A program made the position numbers and the translations under genes. Shown here piece by piece: positions 34,723 to 53,000 of a stretch of 64,000 nt of DNA (position 1 is the stretch's first letter; every line of letters starts with the position of its first letter). The notes beneath the pieces are model-generated. The model was not told the DNA's origin. It worked only from the letters and a program-made list of their open reading frames with translations, and searched no databases. The DNA lies in contig JAKSZT010017954.1 of NCBI GenBank assembly GCA_026826555.1, forward strand, positions 1,933,825 through 1,997,824. Direction: 5' to 3'. This stretch comes from Tolypeutes matacus (taxonomy: Eukaryota; Chordata; Mammalia; Cingulata; Chlamyphoridae).

Positions 34723-35270
34723 GCATGTGAGCCATCCATATGTGCAAGGGGGTTGGAAGTGGCGGCTGGAATCTGAGGGACGCACATGTCTCTGACCTTT
34801 GTCCCGAGGGGCAGGGCCCATGCCCAAGGCGGCTGGTGGCTGGGACAGAGGGCAGAGGGAGGCTCAGGCCCAACCCAGCCCCCTGCACAGGGCAGGGTGA
34901 GACCTTCTGCAGGCTTCCTGTGGGGCTTGGAAGCTTCCAGGCAGGGCCGCCTCTCTACATGTGACACCTTCAGCTTCGTTCACAGGATACCAGGTAGAAC
35001 AGAGGAAGGGACTGAGGGGCACTGGGTGCCCGGCTACCACGTCCCCCAACTGTCTCAACTTCAACTTGTAGATACCCAGAGAGAGAAAGAAATGGGCAAG
35101 CCAAAGGCACACTGCTGAGGGTGGGGTTTCAGGCAGGGTAAGGGAGTGTGGTGCCGGAAGAGGCCGAGAACCCCCGAGGAGGGGATGTGCAGGGGCAGAG
35201 GCTGGAGATGAGCCTGCACACTCTGCCTCTCCCACCCCTGGCCCCCCAGGCTCCCACCACGTAGATCAGG

Positions 35271-40554
<5,284 letters not shown>

Positions 40555-41450
40555 CATACATTTGAGACAATTTCGCATACTATAAAATCCAGCCTGTACA
40601 AGTTGGTGGGTTTCAGTATAGTCACAAGATTGCACAACCATCACCACTATCTAATTCCAGAACACTTTTCATCACCCCCAAAAGAAACTATATCCATTTG
40701 CAGTCACTCCCCATTCTCCCAGCCCTTGCTAACCACTAATTTGTCTCTGTGGATTTGCCTATTCTGGACATTTCACATAAATGGAATCATACGACATGTG
40801 GTCCTTTGTGTCTGGCTTACACTTAGCATACTCTTCAAGGCTCACCCATGTTGTAGCGTGGATCAGAGCTTCATTCCTTGTTATGGCTGAACAAAATTCC
40901 ATTGCATGGATAGACTACATTTTATTTATCTACTCATTATTTGACGGACATTTGGATTGCTTCCACTTTTCGACTATGACGAATAAAGCTGCTATGAACA
41001 TTTACACACAGGCTTTCGCATATGTTTTCAGTTCTCTTAGGTATATCTATTCCTAGGAGTAGAATGGACTCATATAGTAACTACTTTTTAAGGAACTGCT
41101 AAACTGTCCTCCAAAGCAGCTGCGTTTTACATTCCTACCAGCAGTGCACGAGGGTTCCACTTTATCCACATCCTCACCAACACTGTTTTTCCTTTTTTTT
41201 TTTTTAATAGTCATCCTAGTGGGTGTGAAGTGATATCTCATCGTGGTTCTGATTTGCATTTCCCTAATGACCAATGATGTTGAGCATCTTGTCATGTACT
41301 TGTTGGCCGTTTGTAGATCTTCCCTACAGAAATGACTTTTCAAGTCCTCTGCAGATTTTTTTTTTAAGAGTTCTTCACATATTCTGGATGCTAGACCCCC
41401 ATCTAGACAGTGATTTGCAAATGTTTTCTCTCCTGATTGTCACTATTCTT
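40555..41450 (-). repeat. Old L1 (L1M-type) 3' region, antisense
   Basis: GTCACAAGATTGCACAACCA, TGTGGATTTGCCTATTCTGG, ATGACGAATAAAGCTGCTAT and CACATCCTCACCAACACTGT are in the order of antisense old L1 3' sequence. It lies between UPK3B and DTX2. Confidence 0.88.
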
Positions 41451-41459
41451 TAATGGTGA

Positions 41460-42780
41460 AGAACCCAAGGCTTCTGGTGGAGCCAAGAGGATAGCACCCC
41501 ACAACACTAGGCTAAGTTTCAATTTCAAGAGCAAAGGCTCATAAACATTATCATGGGTAGAGTGGGGAGGGTGGGTTGGATAGTCCATGGAGCTGGGAGG
41601 AAGAGTTGGGGGAGGGACCAGGTGAACACGGGATTTGCAGGTACATGGTTGAAAGTACAAAGTAGGAAATGCTTTTATGGCAATAAGACAAGGAAGGGTT
41701 CCTGGTTTAGGGTGTTGGATGGGGGAGCATTCGGGACAGGGCACACCTGGGACAGGCTTCTAGGGAGTGTGCGAGCGATCATTTTATCAATGTGTTATAT
41801 CAGTGGGTGGAGACCCACATAATGAGTGGGAAGGAGTTGAACTCCCATCCTGCGGAGGACAGATATGTTCTCAAACAGAGGGGCAGGAGTGTCTCAAGAG
41901 CATGGGCGGTTCCTAATAGGGGAGAACAAATCAGTGTGTCAAGACCTCAATGTTGTTGCAAGTAACTATGAATCTTGTCAGCCAAGGAGTGAAGACTGGT
42001 GGTTGCCATGGGCCCCGGGGGGAGGGGGAGGGAGGAGGAGAATAGATGGAACAGCGGGTATTTAGTGGGCAGTAGAAGTGTTCTACATGATCTTGGGAAG
42101 CGGCTGTGGCTCAATCAGTAGGGCTCCGGTTTACCATATGGGAGGCCCCGGGTTCGGTTCCCGGGGCCTCCTGGTGAGGGCAGGCCCGCCCGCATGGCGT
42201 GGTTAGCTGACCCAGCGAGCACAAACAGCAAGGGGGGGATAAATGAATAAATAAATAAAATCTTTAAAAAAAAAAAAAAAGAAGTGTTCTACATGATCTT
42301 GCAATGATGGACACAGGCCATGTTAAATATCATCAAAATTTATAAAAGTGTACAGTCTAAAATGTAAACCATAATGTAAACCATTGACCATGGTTAGTAG
42401 CTATATTTCAGTATTTGTGTATCAGTTGTAATAAATGTACCATCCACATACAAAAAGGTATTAATATGGGAAGGAGGAAAAGGGGGAGGATGTTGGGTAT
42501 ACGGGAGTCCCCTGTTTTCTGTATATGGCTTTACTGTGACCTAAAACTTCTTTGAAAACAAAATTTAAAAAAATGACACTGAGGAATAAATGAAAGAAAA
42601 TGTCACTGTACATACAGGACACGAGACATTACAGTGATGAAAGGCAAAATGTCAAAAAAATTTTTTTTAATTTCTTAATATCAGAAGGAAAATCAATGAA
42701 CTTTTAGATGGAAGAAAATGTTCAAATATATATTCCCCTTTAATTCAATGTGCTGTAAATAGAATTTAATAATTTTTTTT
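41460..42780 (+). mobile_element. Xenarthran LINE-like repeat, copy B, with internal inversion
   Basis: Text at 41485-41545 (GGCTAAGTTTCAATTTCAAG) runs in the same direction as in copy A (18285). From about 41546 on (GGGACCAGGTGAACACGGGA, TGTAAACCATTGACCATGG, TGAAAGGCAAAATGTC) the match to copy A is inverted. A DAS-III SINE interrupts it at 42095-42279. Confidence 0.6.
42095..42279 (+). mobile_element. DAS-III-like SINE with 21-bp target-site duplication
   Basis: GGGAAGCGGCTGTGGCTCAA, GGGTTCGGTTCCCGGGG, CAAGGGGGGGATAAATG and a poly-A. A perfect 21-bp duplication, beginning AGAAGTGTTC and ending ATGATCTT, occurs at 42074-42094 and 42280-42300. Confidence 0.96.
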
Positions 42781-42954
42781 TTTTTTTTTTACAGACACGA
42801 GAGCTCACAGAGGCAAGAGTACCTCAGGCCCATGACAGTTGTCATGGGCACTGTTTATGTCCCCAGCCCCGGGCCAGACTGGAGGGCTGGTGGCAGGGAG
42901 TACTGGGCCCTCCTCCCAAGAGGGTTCAGCAGGACTCTGAGGATGCTGGCAAAC

Positions 42955-43090
42955 CAGTCCTGGCCCGGATTCCAGTCCAGGCTGCAATGCTTAACTAGCC
43001 TGTTAAGGGTCCCTGCACCCTTGAACCTTAGTTTCCTTATCTCTAAAAGGAGAGCAGCAATACCACCCTGTACAAACATTGTTGTGTAAA
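42955..43090 (+). repeat. MIR fragment near the DTX2 3' end
   Basis: TTCCAGTCCAGGCTGCAATG, CTTAGTTTCCTTATCTCTAA and AAAGGAGAGCAGCAATACC match a diverged MIR. Confidence 0.6.
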
Positions 43091-43384
43091 CCAGACCCCT
43101 GGGGGGAAACGCAGGGGGGGAGGGGAATGGTAGGACCTGGCACAGAGCTGCTGGATTGAACACTGGAAGGATCAGATGGTGTGGGGTGCAGGGAAACAGC
43201 ACGGGTCAGTGCCCTGGGCTCTCCAGCCCTCACTGTGGCCTCAGTGTCTTCATTTACATTTACTAAATGCCTGTTTGCAAGATCTCTTCCTGCCAAACCT
43301 CTGCCTGCAGGGCGGGGCGAGTGCTGACTTGCACTCATGCATGCACACACCAAGCCCTCCCACTGAAAAAACGCACCAGGGCCT

Positions 43385-43838
43385 GCTGACTTTAGCTACA
43401 GTGAGTTTATTGCAAACAGAATATGAGGTATGAAAAGCTGACCCGGAACCCATGGCTGCTCCGGGCTGGGGACGGGGCAGTCTCTTCACCCTATGCCAGG
43501 CCCTGGTGCTGCGGGCCCAATGCAGCCCACCAGAGGACAGAGGGGCCCCCTGCACTGAGGTAGTTGCATCTTCAGCCCCCACAAGTACAACTCCCCAGGG
43601 CCACCAGATTCCCCCACAGACCCAGGCCTGGAGGGAGAAGAGAGAGAGGCAGACGGCAGCCACAGCACGAGGTGGAGCAGGCCCGGTGCCCCCTAACAAA
43701 CATCCTGGCCTCTCAGGAGAGGAATTCCCTGCCTGCCCACCTGAGGGGCAGCCCCACCAGCCACGGGGAGAACAGGATGCTCACCGCAGGGGCAAGGGTG
43801 GGCATGGCAGCGGGGCTGGGGCCAGCCAGGCAGGTGGG
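43385..43838 (-). promoter_or_regulatory. DTX2: DTX2 3' UTR with polyadenylation signal
   Basis: About 450 bases follow the DTX2 stop codon on the minus strand. An AATAAA hexamer lies at 43406-43411 (seen as TTTATT on the plus strand), so cleavage is expected about 15-25 bases further, near 43385-43392. It is not part of a SINE tail, which makes it the best end for the transcript. The exact cleavage point is inferred. Confidence 0.75.
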
Positions 43839-44066
43839 TCACTGCTGCTCCAGGCAGTCCTCAGTGACACCCTGGGCAGCCAGCTCGGCCAGCACGTTCT
43901 GCAGGTAGTTGGGGTCGGGGTAGCCGTGGCCTGTCACGTTGCGATCCATCTCTGTCTTGTGGTGGATCTCGTTCCACACCACCGTGTCCGCCTCGCCCGT
44001 GGTGCTGGATGTGCCCACTGTGAAGATGAGTCGCCTCTTCCAGGCCACCTTGAGGAGCTCCAGGAC
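43839..44066 (-). CDS. DTX2: DTX2 terminal coding exon
   Basis: The last 75 codons plus TGA. It encodes [47 protein letters not shown] and ends TEDCLEQQ. This is the end of the Deltex C-terminal domain, whose pocket binds ADP-ribose in family members. Confidence 0.97.
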   Translation of the reverse strand, partial: VLELLKVAWKRRLIFTVGTSSTTGEADTVVWNEIHHKTEMDRNVTGHGYPDPNYLQNVLAELAAQGVTEDCLEQQ

Positions 44067-47000
44067 CTGCCGGTGGAAGAGAAGGAACAGACAGGTGAAC
44101 TGGGAGCCCAGCCTGTGCCTTCCCCTGTGCACCCTAGGGGTGGGGAAGGCACACCTGCCCCCCCACACCCCGCATCCCAACCTACGCCTGCTGCCTCCCC
44201 TTCTCCTGAATGCTGGTGGACTTGCCCCAGTGCCAGCCAGGAGTCAGGGACAGGACCGGGTGCTGGGCCTTTCTCCTCTCCGTGATTCCCCCCTCAGGTG
44301 ACTTCATCCAGTCCCTAGCCATCAAATGCCACCTGCAGGGGCCCCATCTCTAGCTCCAACTCTGAACCCCCCTGGAACGCCAACTGCTAGGACACCCCAC
44401 CAGGATCCCACACTCAGTAAGGTCAAGACACCCCTGGGGCCAGCCCCAGGCCCGCCCCTCCCCAACTCCCACCTGGGTTAAGGCCAGTCCCCTCCACTCA
44501 GCCCTCCACCATACACCAGGAGCCACCCTGATTCTTCCCTACTTCCAAGACGCACGAGGTCCCTTCTGCCCGCCCTGGCCAGGCCCCCTGGTCCCTCCCA
44601 CTCCTGCCTACACTCTCGGTCACCTGTATCTAGTCCTTCCCCTCCACGACAGCCACGAGAAATCAGATGGTCTTATTCCACTGCTGACGACTCTCCACAG
44701 AGCGTTCCGAGTAAACCCCACTCCCAACCCACCCTCCCTCGCCCGAGCTTTAGCCCCACCCTTCCACTAGCTCGGCGCCCACTCCCACCTCAGAGCCTCC
44801 GACTGCTCGGAGCGCTGCCCTCTCCACCTGGAGGGCTCTTCCCGACCTGCTGAGAGCGGGAAGTGTCCCATGCCAGTCCTGGGGCACACACAGCTCCTTA
44901 GGCTGTCCCAGATCACCTGGTGCTCAGGGGTCCCAGTGCCCCCTACCATGGCAGAGCCTGTAACCTGCCCAACAGGGTGCTGGAAGGGTGTCTCCCATCT
45001 CCCTAGAGCCCTGCCCAGGTCCCAGAGCCCTAAGGATACCCCGACCCCCCACCAGACACTAGAGGAGCCCAACCCTAAGGTCCCATCCTCCTGGCATTTA
45101 AAAGTAAGCTAGGCATTTATGTAATTTAAAGCTTCTTTGAAATTAATTAATTAATTTTCTAAAAGTGAGTTAAGGGTCAGGGCAGGGCCGGATGTGACCG
45201 CTAGTCCAGGGCCCCCACCCCAGCCTTGCTTCGCTCTCTGCACACGCAGCAGGCACAGGCAGCTTGCCAGGGGACAGGCCTTTACCTTGCGGCCCTCGGC
45301 GTTGTCTGGAAGGTAGCAATGGCGGGGAAACCCCCTGGCGGTGAACGGCTTTCCGGGATTGGGGTGTTCGGGGCCCTGTGGGAGGAACATAAGGCCCAGG
45401 AGTGGGTGTGTGCCTTCCTGCCCAGGGCCAGTCCTCACACTGAAGTGACCAATTATATCCCCATCTCGAACCCCAGCCCCGCGAACACCCAACACTGTCC
45501 CTCACCACGACCGCCCTCGCTGTGAGTCGGGCCCCGGCCCCATGGCACTCGGTCTCCTCCTCCTCCTCTCTCTTTCGCTGATGAGACCAGGAATGCCTCA
45601 AGGCTGGGAAGGACTCTCCCCTACTTCCGAGTGCGCCTCTGGGCACTGGGCTCCCTGGCCCGACTGGACGGGCCTTCTCGCGTGATGCCCACACACCAGC
45701 CTGCAGGGCCACCTACTGCCAGGCTGCTCCCTGCACTGACAAGAGAGGACCCTGAGGTAGTAGCAGCAAACTGGACAGCAAAGGGCAGAGAGCTCTTACT
45801 ACATAAGTGACACACCCACATACCGCTCAAATTCCCTCAGGCTCTATGGCTCTGACCCCACCTAGAATGTTCTTAAATTTCACTTCAAGCCACCGAGAAG
45901 TGACTAAGTGAAAAAAGGGGGAAAGCACGTGGTTAAACAAAACCACTCCACGGGACGCCCCATCTGGGTCCTGGTCCCCACCCACCCCACTATCTTCCCA
46001 CCCTGGCCCAAGTCTGGGGTGACCCTTGAGGGCCAGGACGCCCATCTGGGTCTCCACAGGGCCTGCCTGGTGTTCCCGCTCCTGTCTTGTTCCGTAAACC
46101 CAGAGGTCACCTGACACTCCCAACCCAGGCCCGGATCTGGTCCCTTGGCCGGTCTTGCAAGAACAAGGGTCCTGCCCTGTCCCTGGCAGCCCCTGGGGCT
46201 CACACCTGCTGCCCCATGCTCTACCCTGGGAGGCTTCCTCCTGCACGCTACGCCCCTGGCTCCCCGGGGAGACTCTGGAAACAGTGCCCCGCCTGCCTGT
46301 GTGCTTGTTCTTCTGCCCAGTGCAAGTCCAGCTAAGACATCCATTCTTCCAGGAAGCCTCCTCTGGCTCCAGAAAGGGCTGCGTGCCATCCCTTTGCTTC
46401 CACAGCCCTATGAGCTTGCCTAGCTCTCTCACCTCCTGTTCCCTGCCCAGGCTTTAAGGGGAACAAGGAGCCTGAGCTTGGGATCCAGGGACAGGCTGCT
46501 GGGAGAGGGGCGGGGGAGGAAGAGGCACATCCGGGGGTGACTGATGGGGGAGCAGCCCAAGGAGGCTCCCGGGAGCGGCCGGCCTTACCTGGATGCCATG
46601 AGGAATGGTGTAAACTATGAGTATTGTCCCGCAGTCCTCATGGCCAGGGAGGGACACCTGGAACTTAAACACCTCCATCTTCCCCCGGGGCTGGGTCCCA
46701 GTTTTCTCTCCGTAGATGGTTTTACAGGAAGGACATTGCAAACTTCCATCCTGAGACAAGGTGGAAAGCAACAGCTTGAGCTGGAGGGCCCTAAGAAGCC
46801 TCTGGAATCACACCTGCTCTCTAGGTCCCAGGAGAAGGGCGTGGCCTGGGGTCACAGAGCCAGTTCCTAGCAGATCTCCTGACTCCAGGCAACTTCCTGT
46901 CACAGAAACTCAATTCCCAATAGTTTCCTTGTAAAGAAAAGTTTTGCATGAAAATCTCATTATGCAATTTTCATTAAAGGGGTGTGATATCAGGACAATG

Positions 47001-50000
47001 GAATCAGATAAAAAAGTTAGGTTTATGAGTAAAAGTCTCACAATCTAATCGTTGAAAATCAAAGACATTGATAAATTTTATATTATATGTTTGCACAATA
47101 AAAATTAAATCAAGAACCCTGGGCATTGAGAGGAGGAGCTGCGCCTGGCCTGAACATCTCACGTGACCTGCTTCTCTCCATCCTCCCAACCTCTGTCCAT
47201 GTGGCTCAATTCCACTCAAGGAGAAGCAGTCCAGCATGAGCAGCTCTGGGCTCGAGCTGGGGCTCCCCTCTCTAGGGCAGCATGGGAGCGGTCATCCCTG
47301 CCTCCCAGCCTGGCTCTGCCACTCTCCCGCTGGTGGCCCCAGCAAGGCTCCCTTTCAGAGCCTGTTCATCGACTCAGTGGTGACCTCAGTGGTGACAGGG
47401 ACACATTGAGAACGTGCTGCTCATCAAGCAGCTAAGCACTCACGGCAGGTTGACAGATGAATGGCAAGGCTGAGGTGGTGCTATGATGCTTGAAAGGATC
47501 ATAGCCCCAGGGCCTGGCTAGAGGGGAAGAGCAAGGGGTCCCCCAGTAAGGAGTGGGGCAGGCCCTGGAGAGCCAGCCGGGCCTTCGGAAGGGGGCTCCC
47601 AGCCTGCCCTCTGCCCATGAAGGTCAGCTGCTGCTGTGCCTGTTCCTGTTCTAGTCCTTACTATTTAACTGCTTCTGCTCACTCGGGGTTTAGTTTGCTC
47701 TTTTTTCAAGATGGTGATGTGCTAGCAACTGCCTGGAAGATGATGCAACTATCAGGGGAAGGAAGCTTTTCCATCTCTTCCACTCTGCAAACCTCAGTGG
47801 GCAGACTGTCATGGTGTGACCCCATACCTGCCCACCCCAGCCCTCCCCGCAGCTGACACCCATCCTGTGGCAGAGTGAGGCCATGCAGAGAGGCCAAGGC
47901 TGAGGATCCAGTCCAGCCATGGGCAATGCATGCCCAGGGGACTCCAGGGGGCTCCCAGACCTGGGTGTGGCTTAGGCTGGGGCTGTGGGCAGGCCCCCCG
48001 ACCCCCGGGCCAGCCCAGCAGGCACCTTGTTGCCAGTGCAGTACATGGCCAGCAGGCAGAGCAGGTGGAAGGCGTGGCTACACTTGGTGAGGCGGCCCAC
48101 AGCCACGGGCCCGATGCTCTTGCTGTTGGTCACGTCGCTGTACCCAGACACCACAGCCAGTTTCTCCATGCAGATGATGCAGTCCTGGAGGGAGGCCAAG
48201 CACAAAGCACACTCGCCAACGGCGTGCGGGCGACGGGCCAGGCTGGTGCAAAAAGACCTTCCCACTGAAAGGCTGAAGGATGGTGAGAGACAATTCCACA
48301 GCCATTTGTTCCAGAGGCTGGGAACACAGAGGAGTCCTCCAGGAACGGTGCCCTCAAAGGGCTCGCCATTGAAGGGTGGATGACAGGTGACCCCGACCCT
48401 GGAGGCCAGTGTAACGACACAGGCATGGCCAGAGAGAGCAGGGGAACAGCCGTGTGTGGAGGGAAGAAGAGGGCAGGCTCTGCAGGGGAGAGGCCCTGGG
48501 AGTGGCTTGACAAGGGAAAAGGGAACTCGTCAGAAGGACAAGCACAGTCATTCCAGGGAGAGAGAACAGAACGTTCTGCGGTGTGAAAGCATGAAAGAGC
48601 ATGTAGCTAGGGTGGGGGCAAGGGGTGAGCGAGGTGGAAGAGGTGAGACAAGAATAGGACAGCACCAGCCCCTGGAAGGGCTGGCCACCCTGCTCAGATG
48701 CTGGGGCTTAGCTCTTATGTCCTGGGCCAAGGGGGTGAGGCAAAAGGAGTGACAGGCCTGTGTGCACAGGCTGGCTGGGCAGAGGGCGGCATGGAGGGGA
48801 GGAGGCTGGAGGCAAATGGCCCATTTGTGCCCGACAAGCACAAGGGCCACGCAGGGAGGGGAGAGAGAGGCCGAGGGCTGCGAAGGGCAGCACACAGCAG
48901 GTCTGAGAAGCAGGAGATGCAAGGTGACAGCTAGGTTTCTGTCCAAATTTCACTAACCAGACTGTTCTCAAGAACTCAGCTTAAAGGAGAACGGCAAGCA
49001 CAGTGATTCCTAGGCTCTGTTCTGGCATGGCTGACCTTTAACCCCCCAAAGATGTGGCTCAGCAGCAAGAGGTTCGGGTTTGCCTGAAACCCTAATGGGG
49101 TCTGGCAGGCACCACTAATTACAGGAACTCTGGCCAGCTCTCTCAACAACCAGAGGGGGGGCAGGACGGCTGTCTGGCCAAGGCCATTGCGCTTGCCCAA
49201 GTGCCAGCCATTGGGAAGTGGGGCAGGCACTCCCATCTCTCGTCTTTAAGACCGCTGGCCCCCTGGACGGCTGGCGTGACTTCCATCTGCGGCATTTTCC
49301 CCTTGTTTGCAAACAGAAACAAAAGCAGCGTGGCTTCTACCTCACCTACCTCATCTGGGGGTGTTCTCAGCTCCTCGGTGTAGTTTCTTATCACCTGCTC
49401 TGGCTCTGGCTTTGGAGACCCTCCTAGGAGAGAGAAGAGAGTGAGCAATGTCTCAAGGAGTACAAACTGGAGATAATAATGCCACAGAGAAGGCAAACAG
49501 GGAGAGGTCCAAGCCGCCAGGAGAAATGTTAGAAGGGCTGGAGAGGGGAAGGTCAGTGTGTAAGAGCAGACAGACTGCCAAGTGTGGAAGGAACACTCCA
49601 GAGCGAGGCCCGGCCGAGTCCATCCAGATTGGGGTCCAGCCTGGCCCCAGGAACCCTGGAAGAGGGCAGGCGAGGAGCAGAGACAACAGCGCATCACAAC
49701 CCTCCCTCAGGAGCCCTGTAATCTGTTCAGCTGCACACCTGTGCACGTGCAGCCAGGAAGCCAGACCCGGAAGAACAAAACAGCAGCTGTCTGTTTGGGC
49801 AGCATTACTTTATCCGTCTTTCCTTATTCCCGTATGCAGATCTCAGCCAGACAAGTGGGTTTTAGAGTCTGGCATGCACCGGGCGCCTCCCCGGGACAGG
49901 GCACTTCTGTGCACGCTGACTCCGACATAAGCCAAGAGCCTCCACATGGTCTCTATGTCCCATGGGGGTCTCAGCCACATGCCCCATGGCCCCCCAGCTG

Positions 50001-53000
50001 AGCAGCAGCAGGAAATGCAACCCGACTCTGCCCGCCCTGCAGCTGGTGGCTGGGAGGTCCTGCACCTACACAAACTCCAGAGAGGGCCGTCCCAGCCCGA
50101 GAACAAGAAACTCCCCCCAATGAGTGAGAGAACTCAGGCAGAGCCTGGGGGCTCTCCAGGCGGCAGCAGGACAATCACCGAAGATTGTGGCAAAGCCCGT
50201 GCAGGAGCAGAAAGGGAGGCTGGGGAGACTGGCCCGGCCCTGGGAAAGCGACACTGGCAGTGGCTCGCCGTTCCCCCTCAAGGTCATGGTGGAACTGCAC
50301 ATCCACGTCTCCAGAGGGGCTTTGGTTTGAAACCAAGCTCACGGCCATCAGCCCAAGGTGGACAGCTGAACTCCATGTGACGGTTAAGAAGGGAGGTGGC
50401 CTGGTGTAGCAGAGGCGGAGGCTGGAATCAGGGGACCTGGGGTCCTATTTTGGCTCTCATGCTGGGACCAGATGACAGCACCTCCAAGTCTCAGCTCCCT
50501 CATCTAGGAGGTGGAAACAGCCTCCACCAAAGCTGGAGCTGCTGCGAGGGCATCGGCTGCTCTGATCCAGAAGGTGCTACAGGCCGAGGAGCACCAGACA
50601 AGCACGTGCAGCTCCAGGACCTGACTCTGGCAGGCACAGCACCCACTGTGCAGTTGGCTATCCTGGGAGTCAGAACTCTACATGCAGACTGAGGGAAGAG
50701 CCTTTGAGAAAAAGCCTGGTGGCTACAGGCCACTCTCCAGAAGAACCTGAGACCTCACTGTAGCCAGGACTAGCTCCTGGCCCAGCTCTGGTGCCGATCA
50801 GCGTCCTCGTCCCCACCCACCCTCCCTCCCTCACCTGAGCAGGCTTTCAGAATGGAATGTCACTGTCCGTTAGCCCTATTTCTCACAGGGAGCTGGCCAG
50901 ATGACCATCAGCTCCATGAAAGGGACAGGCTGGCTCCAGGAGGGCCAGAGGGGCTGCCAAGAGCCTGTTCTCTTCCCAGGCAAACCTGAGGAGCACAGGG
51001 AGCTGCCAGCATACCCAGCCCACAGACCCATCTCCACCTCCAAAGGAGAGTGAGAAAGGAGCGGAAGAGGTGTGGCCCAGGGCTCAGGAGCCCCACGTCT
51101 GCTCGCTGGCAGCGTCTTGGTAGAGCCCTGGCCCTCCCTCCCTGAGCCTCCCTCCTCCACTGGACCAGTCGACATACGGGATTAGAGCAGGCCAAAGTGC
51201 TGAGGGCCAGGTGCCTCACGGGATGCTGCCTATTCCACACACAACCACACAGCTAAGTAGGTGGCACCTGGCTCATAAATAGAGGAACTTGCATTTAGAT
51301 CACAAAGCCAGTGAGTGCTAGAGCCAAGACTGAGAGCTGGGCCTGGCTGCCCTGGAGTCCTGCTCTCCCCACACGGCCACGCCACCTCTAGGGTCAGCTT
51401 GGCTTTAAGTCATCCATGATTCTAGGGCCAGATGCTGGGGGCAGAGCCACAAGCAGCTTCAGAGAGATCAGAACCTCCTAGTCCCCAGGGCCCTCCACGT
51501 GCACCTTGTTAAAATGCAGCAGCACCTTCCATGGTGTGGAAGCCCCTTCTTCCCTGGCCGGGTGACAGGGACCCCTCTGTAAAAATCTCATCCAGGTGGC
51601 AGACAGGGCTTGGAGCCAGAGCAGCAGGACTGGGTGTCTTTCCTGAGACACACGCTGGCCCCAGTGGAAGGGGACAGTCACTCTCCTCCCAAGCCAGTGG
51701 CCTGAGCCCAGCCTCACCCCATACCTTCGTGTTTACAAAGTCACAGGGTCCTCAAGAATGGACCCCTCGTTCAAACTGTGTCAAGAAGAGAGAGCCTGTG
51801 CTCTGGGTCTGACATAGAAAATAAAGATACCCCAGAGGGCAGAGGGCAGGGAGAAGTGGCCGATGAGCCCATCACCCCCCCCCACGGGGGCAGAGGGAAC
51901 AGAGCAGGCCATGAAGAGGAGAGAAGAGCAACCGCCGTGGGAGAGCCGGAAGGCGGCGAGACCAAAGGAGGTGGAGCACGGGTCAGAGAGCATTTGGGAG
52001 CAGGAACTACCTTTCACGGACATTTTCCTCAATCTCTTAACTGAACTGTGACTTTTAGAGGCCAGACAGGAGGCGGGAGGGCTGGCGGGCTGGGGTGCGC
52101 GGCTAAGACACACGGGGAGTCCAATGGCTGACATCAGAACACTCGTCATGCCTACACGGGTGCGAGATCAGACATGCAGGAGGGAGAGATGTTAGAAGGA
52201 GTCGTTCAGCACGTGACATCACCATCCCCAGCTAAGCGCAAAGAGAGAGCTTGGTGAAAGGCCAGCAGGGCCCACAGATCCCCCCAAGCCCTCCCAGCTG
52301 GCTGTACAGAGGTCCCGGCCAGGAGTCAGAGAGCGGGTAAAATGGCTGGGCCCAGCGAAGGCCTGGCCCGAAGGTCCCCGGGTGTCTGCATGAGCGACCC
52401 ATGAGCCAGTGCAGGGCACGCAGGTGGGCGAGGCGTCTGCTCCACTAGGCATATGGCAGACCACCATCCAGGAGCACCCTGGGCAGTGCCGGGTGGTGAC
52501 TTCCTGTGCCAGGCACAGAGAAGGAGAGCAGAATGGCAACACCAAAGGGAACAGCCAAGCTAGAGAGATCTGGCTGGGGTCTCCCGGGCAGGTACTTGGA
52601 GAGCTCACACAGCCTCCCCCACAACTCCTGGAGCCCCCAGGCCCGGCCATGCCCTCTTGGGTCCTGGTCACCCTGCCTCCAGCATGGCATGGTCTGCTCG
52701 GGCCACAGGGACATGGCACACCCCCGCTAGCCTCTGCAGACGAGCAGCCACACTGGCCCTGGGGACTGCAGACTGAGGCACCCCCATGGCCCTGGGACCT
52801 CTCTTCTGCAGCAGCAAAGGCCCAGGCCGTGGCTTCCTTCTCTGGTGATGTTTGTCATGGCTCGAATAGCCCCTGCCCCCATGATGGGCAAGCCAGGCCC
52901 ACAGGTGGAGGCAGCTGCAGCCAGGCTGCTCCGAAGCCCACCCCTTCCCAATGCCCAGGGTCAAGGCCTCACTCCTTAGCCTGGCTGGACCCTCAGCCTG

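Larger units (their letters stand above)
44067..49349 (-). other. DTX2: DTX2 introns between the RING/DTC exons
   Basis: Introns 44067-45285, 45376-46588, 46751-48025 and 48185-49349 are mostly unique GC-rich sequence. Around 46310-46440 there is an L2-like antisense fragment. Around 46900-47130 lies an AT-rich, unclassified stretch. No other gene, RNA gene or SINE was recognised in these introns. Confidence 0.6.

Noticed and set aside
42234..42262. AATAAA motifs in ATAAATGAATAAATAAATAAA runs
   Set aside because: These are the tails of DAS-type SINEs and recur in every copy. They were not used as gene ends.
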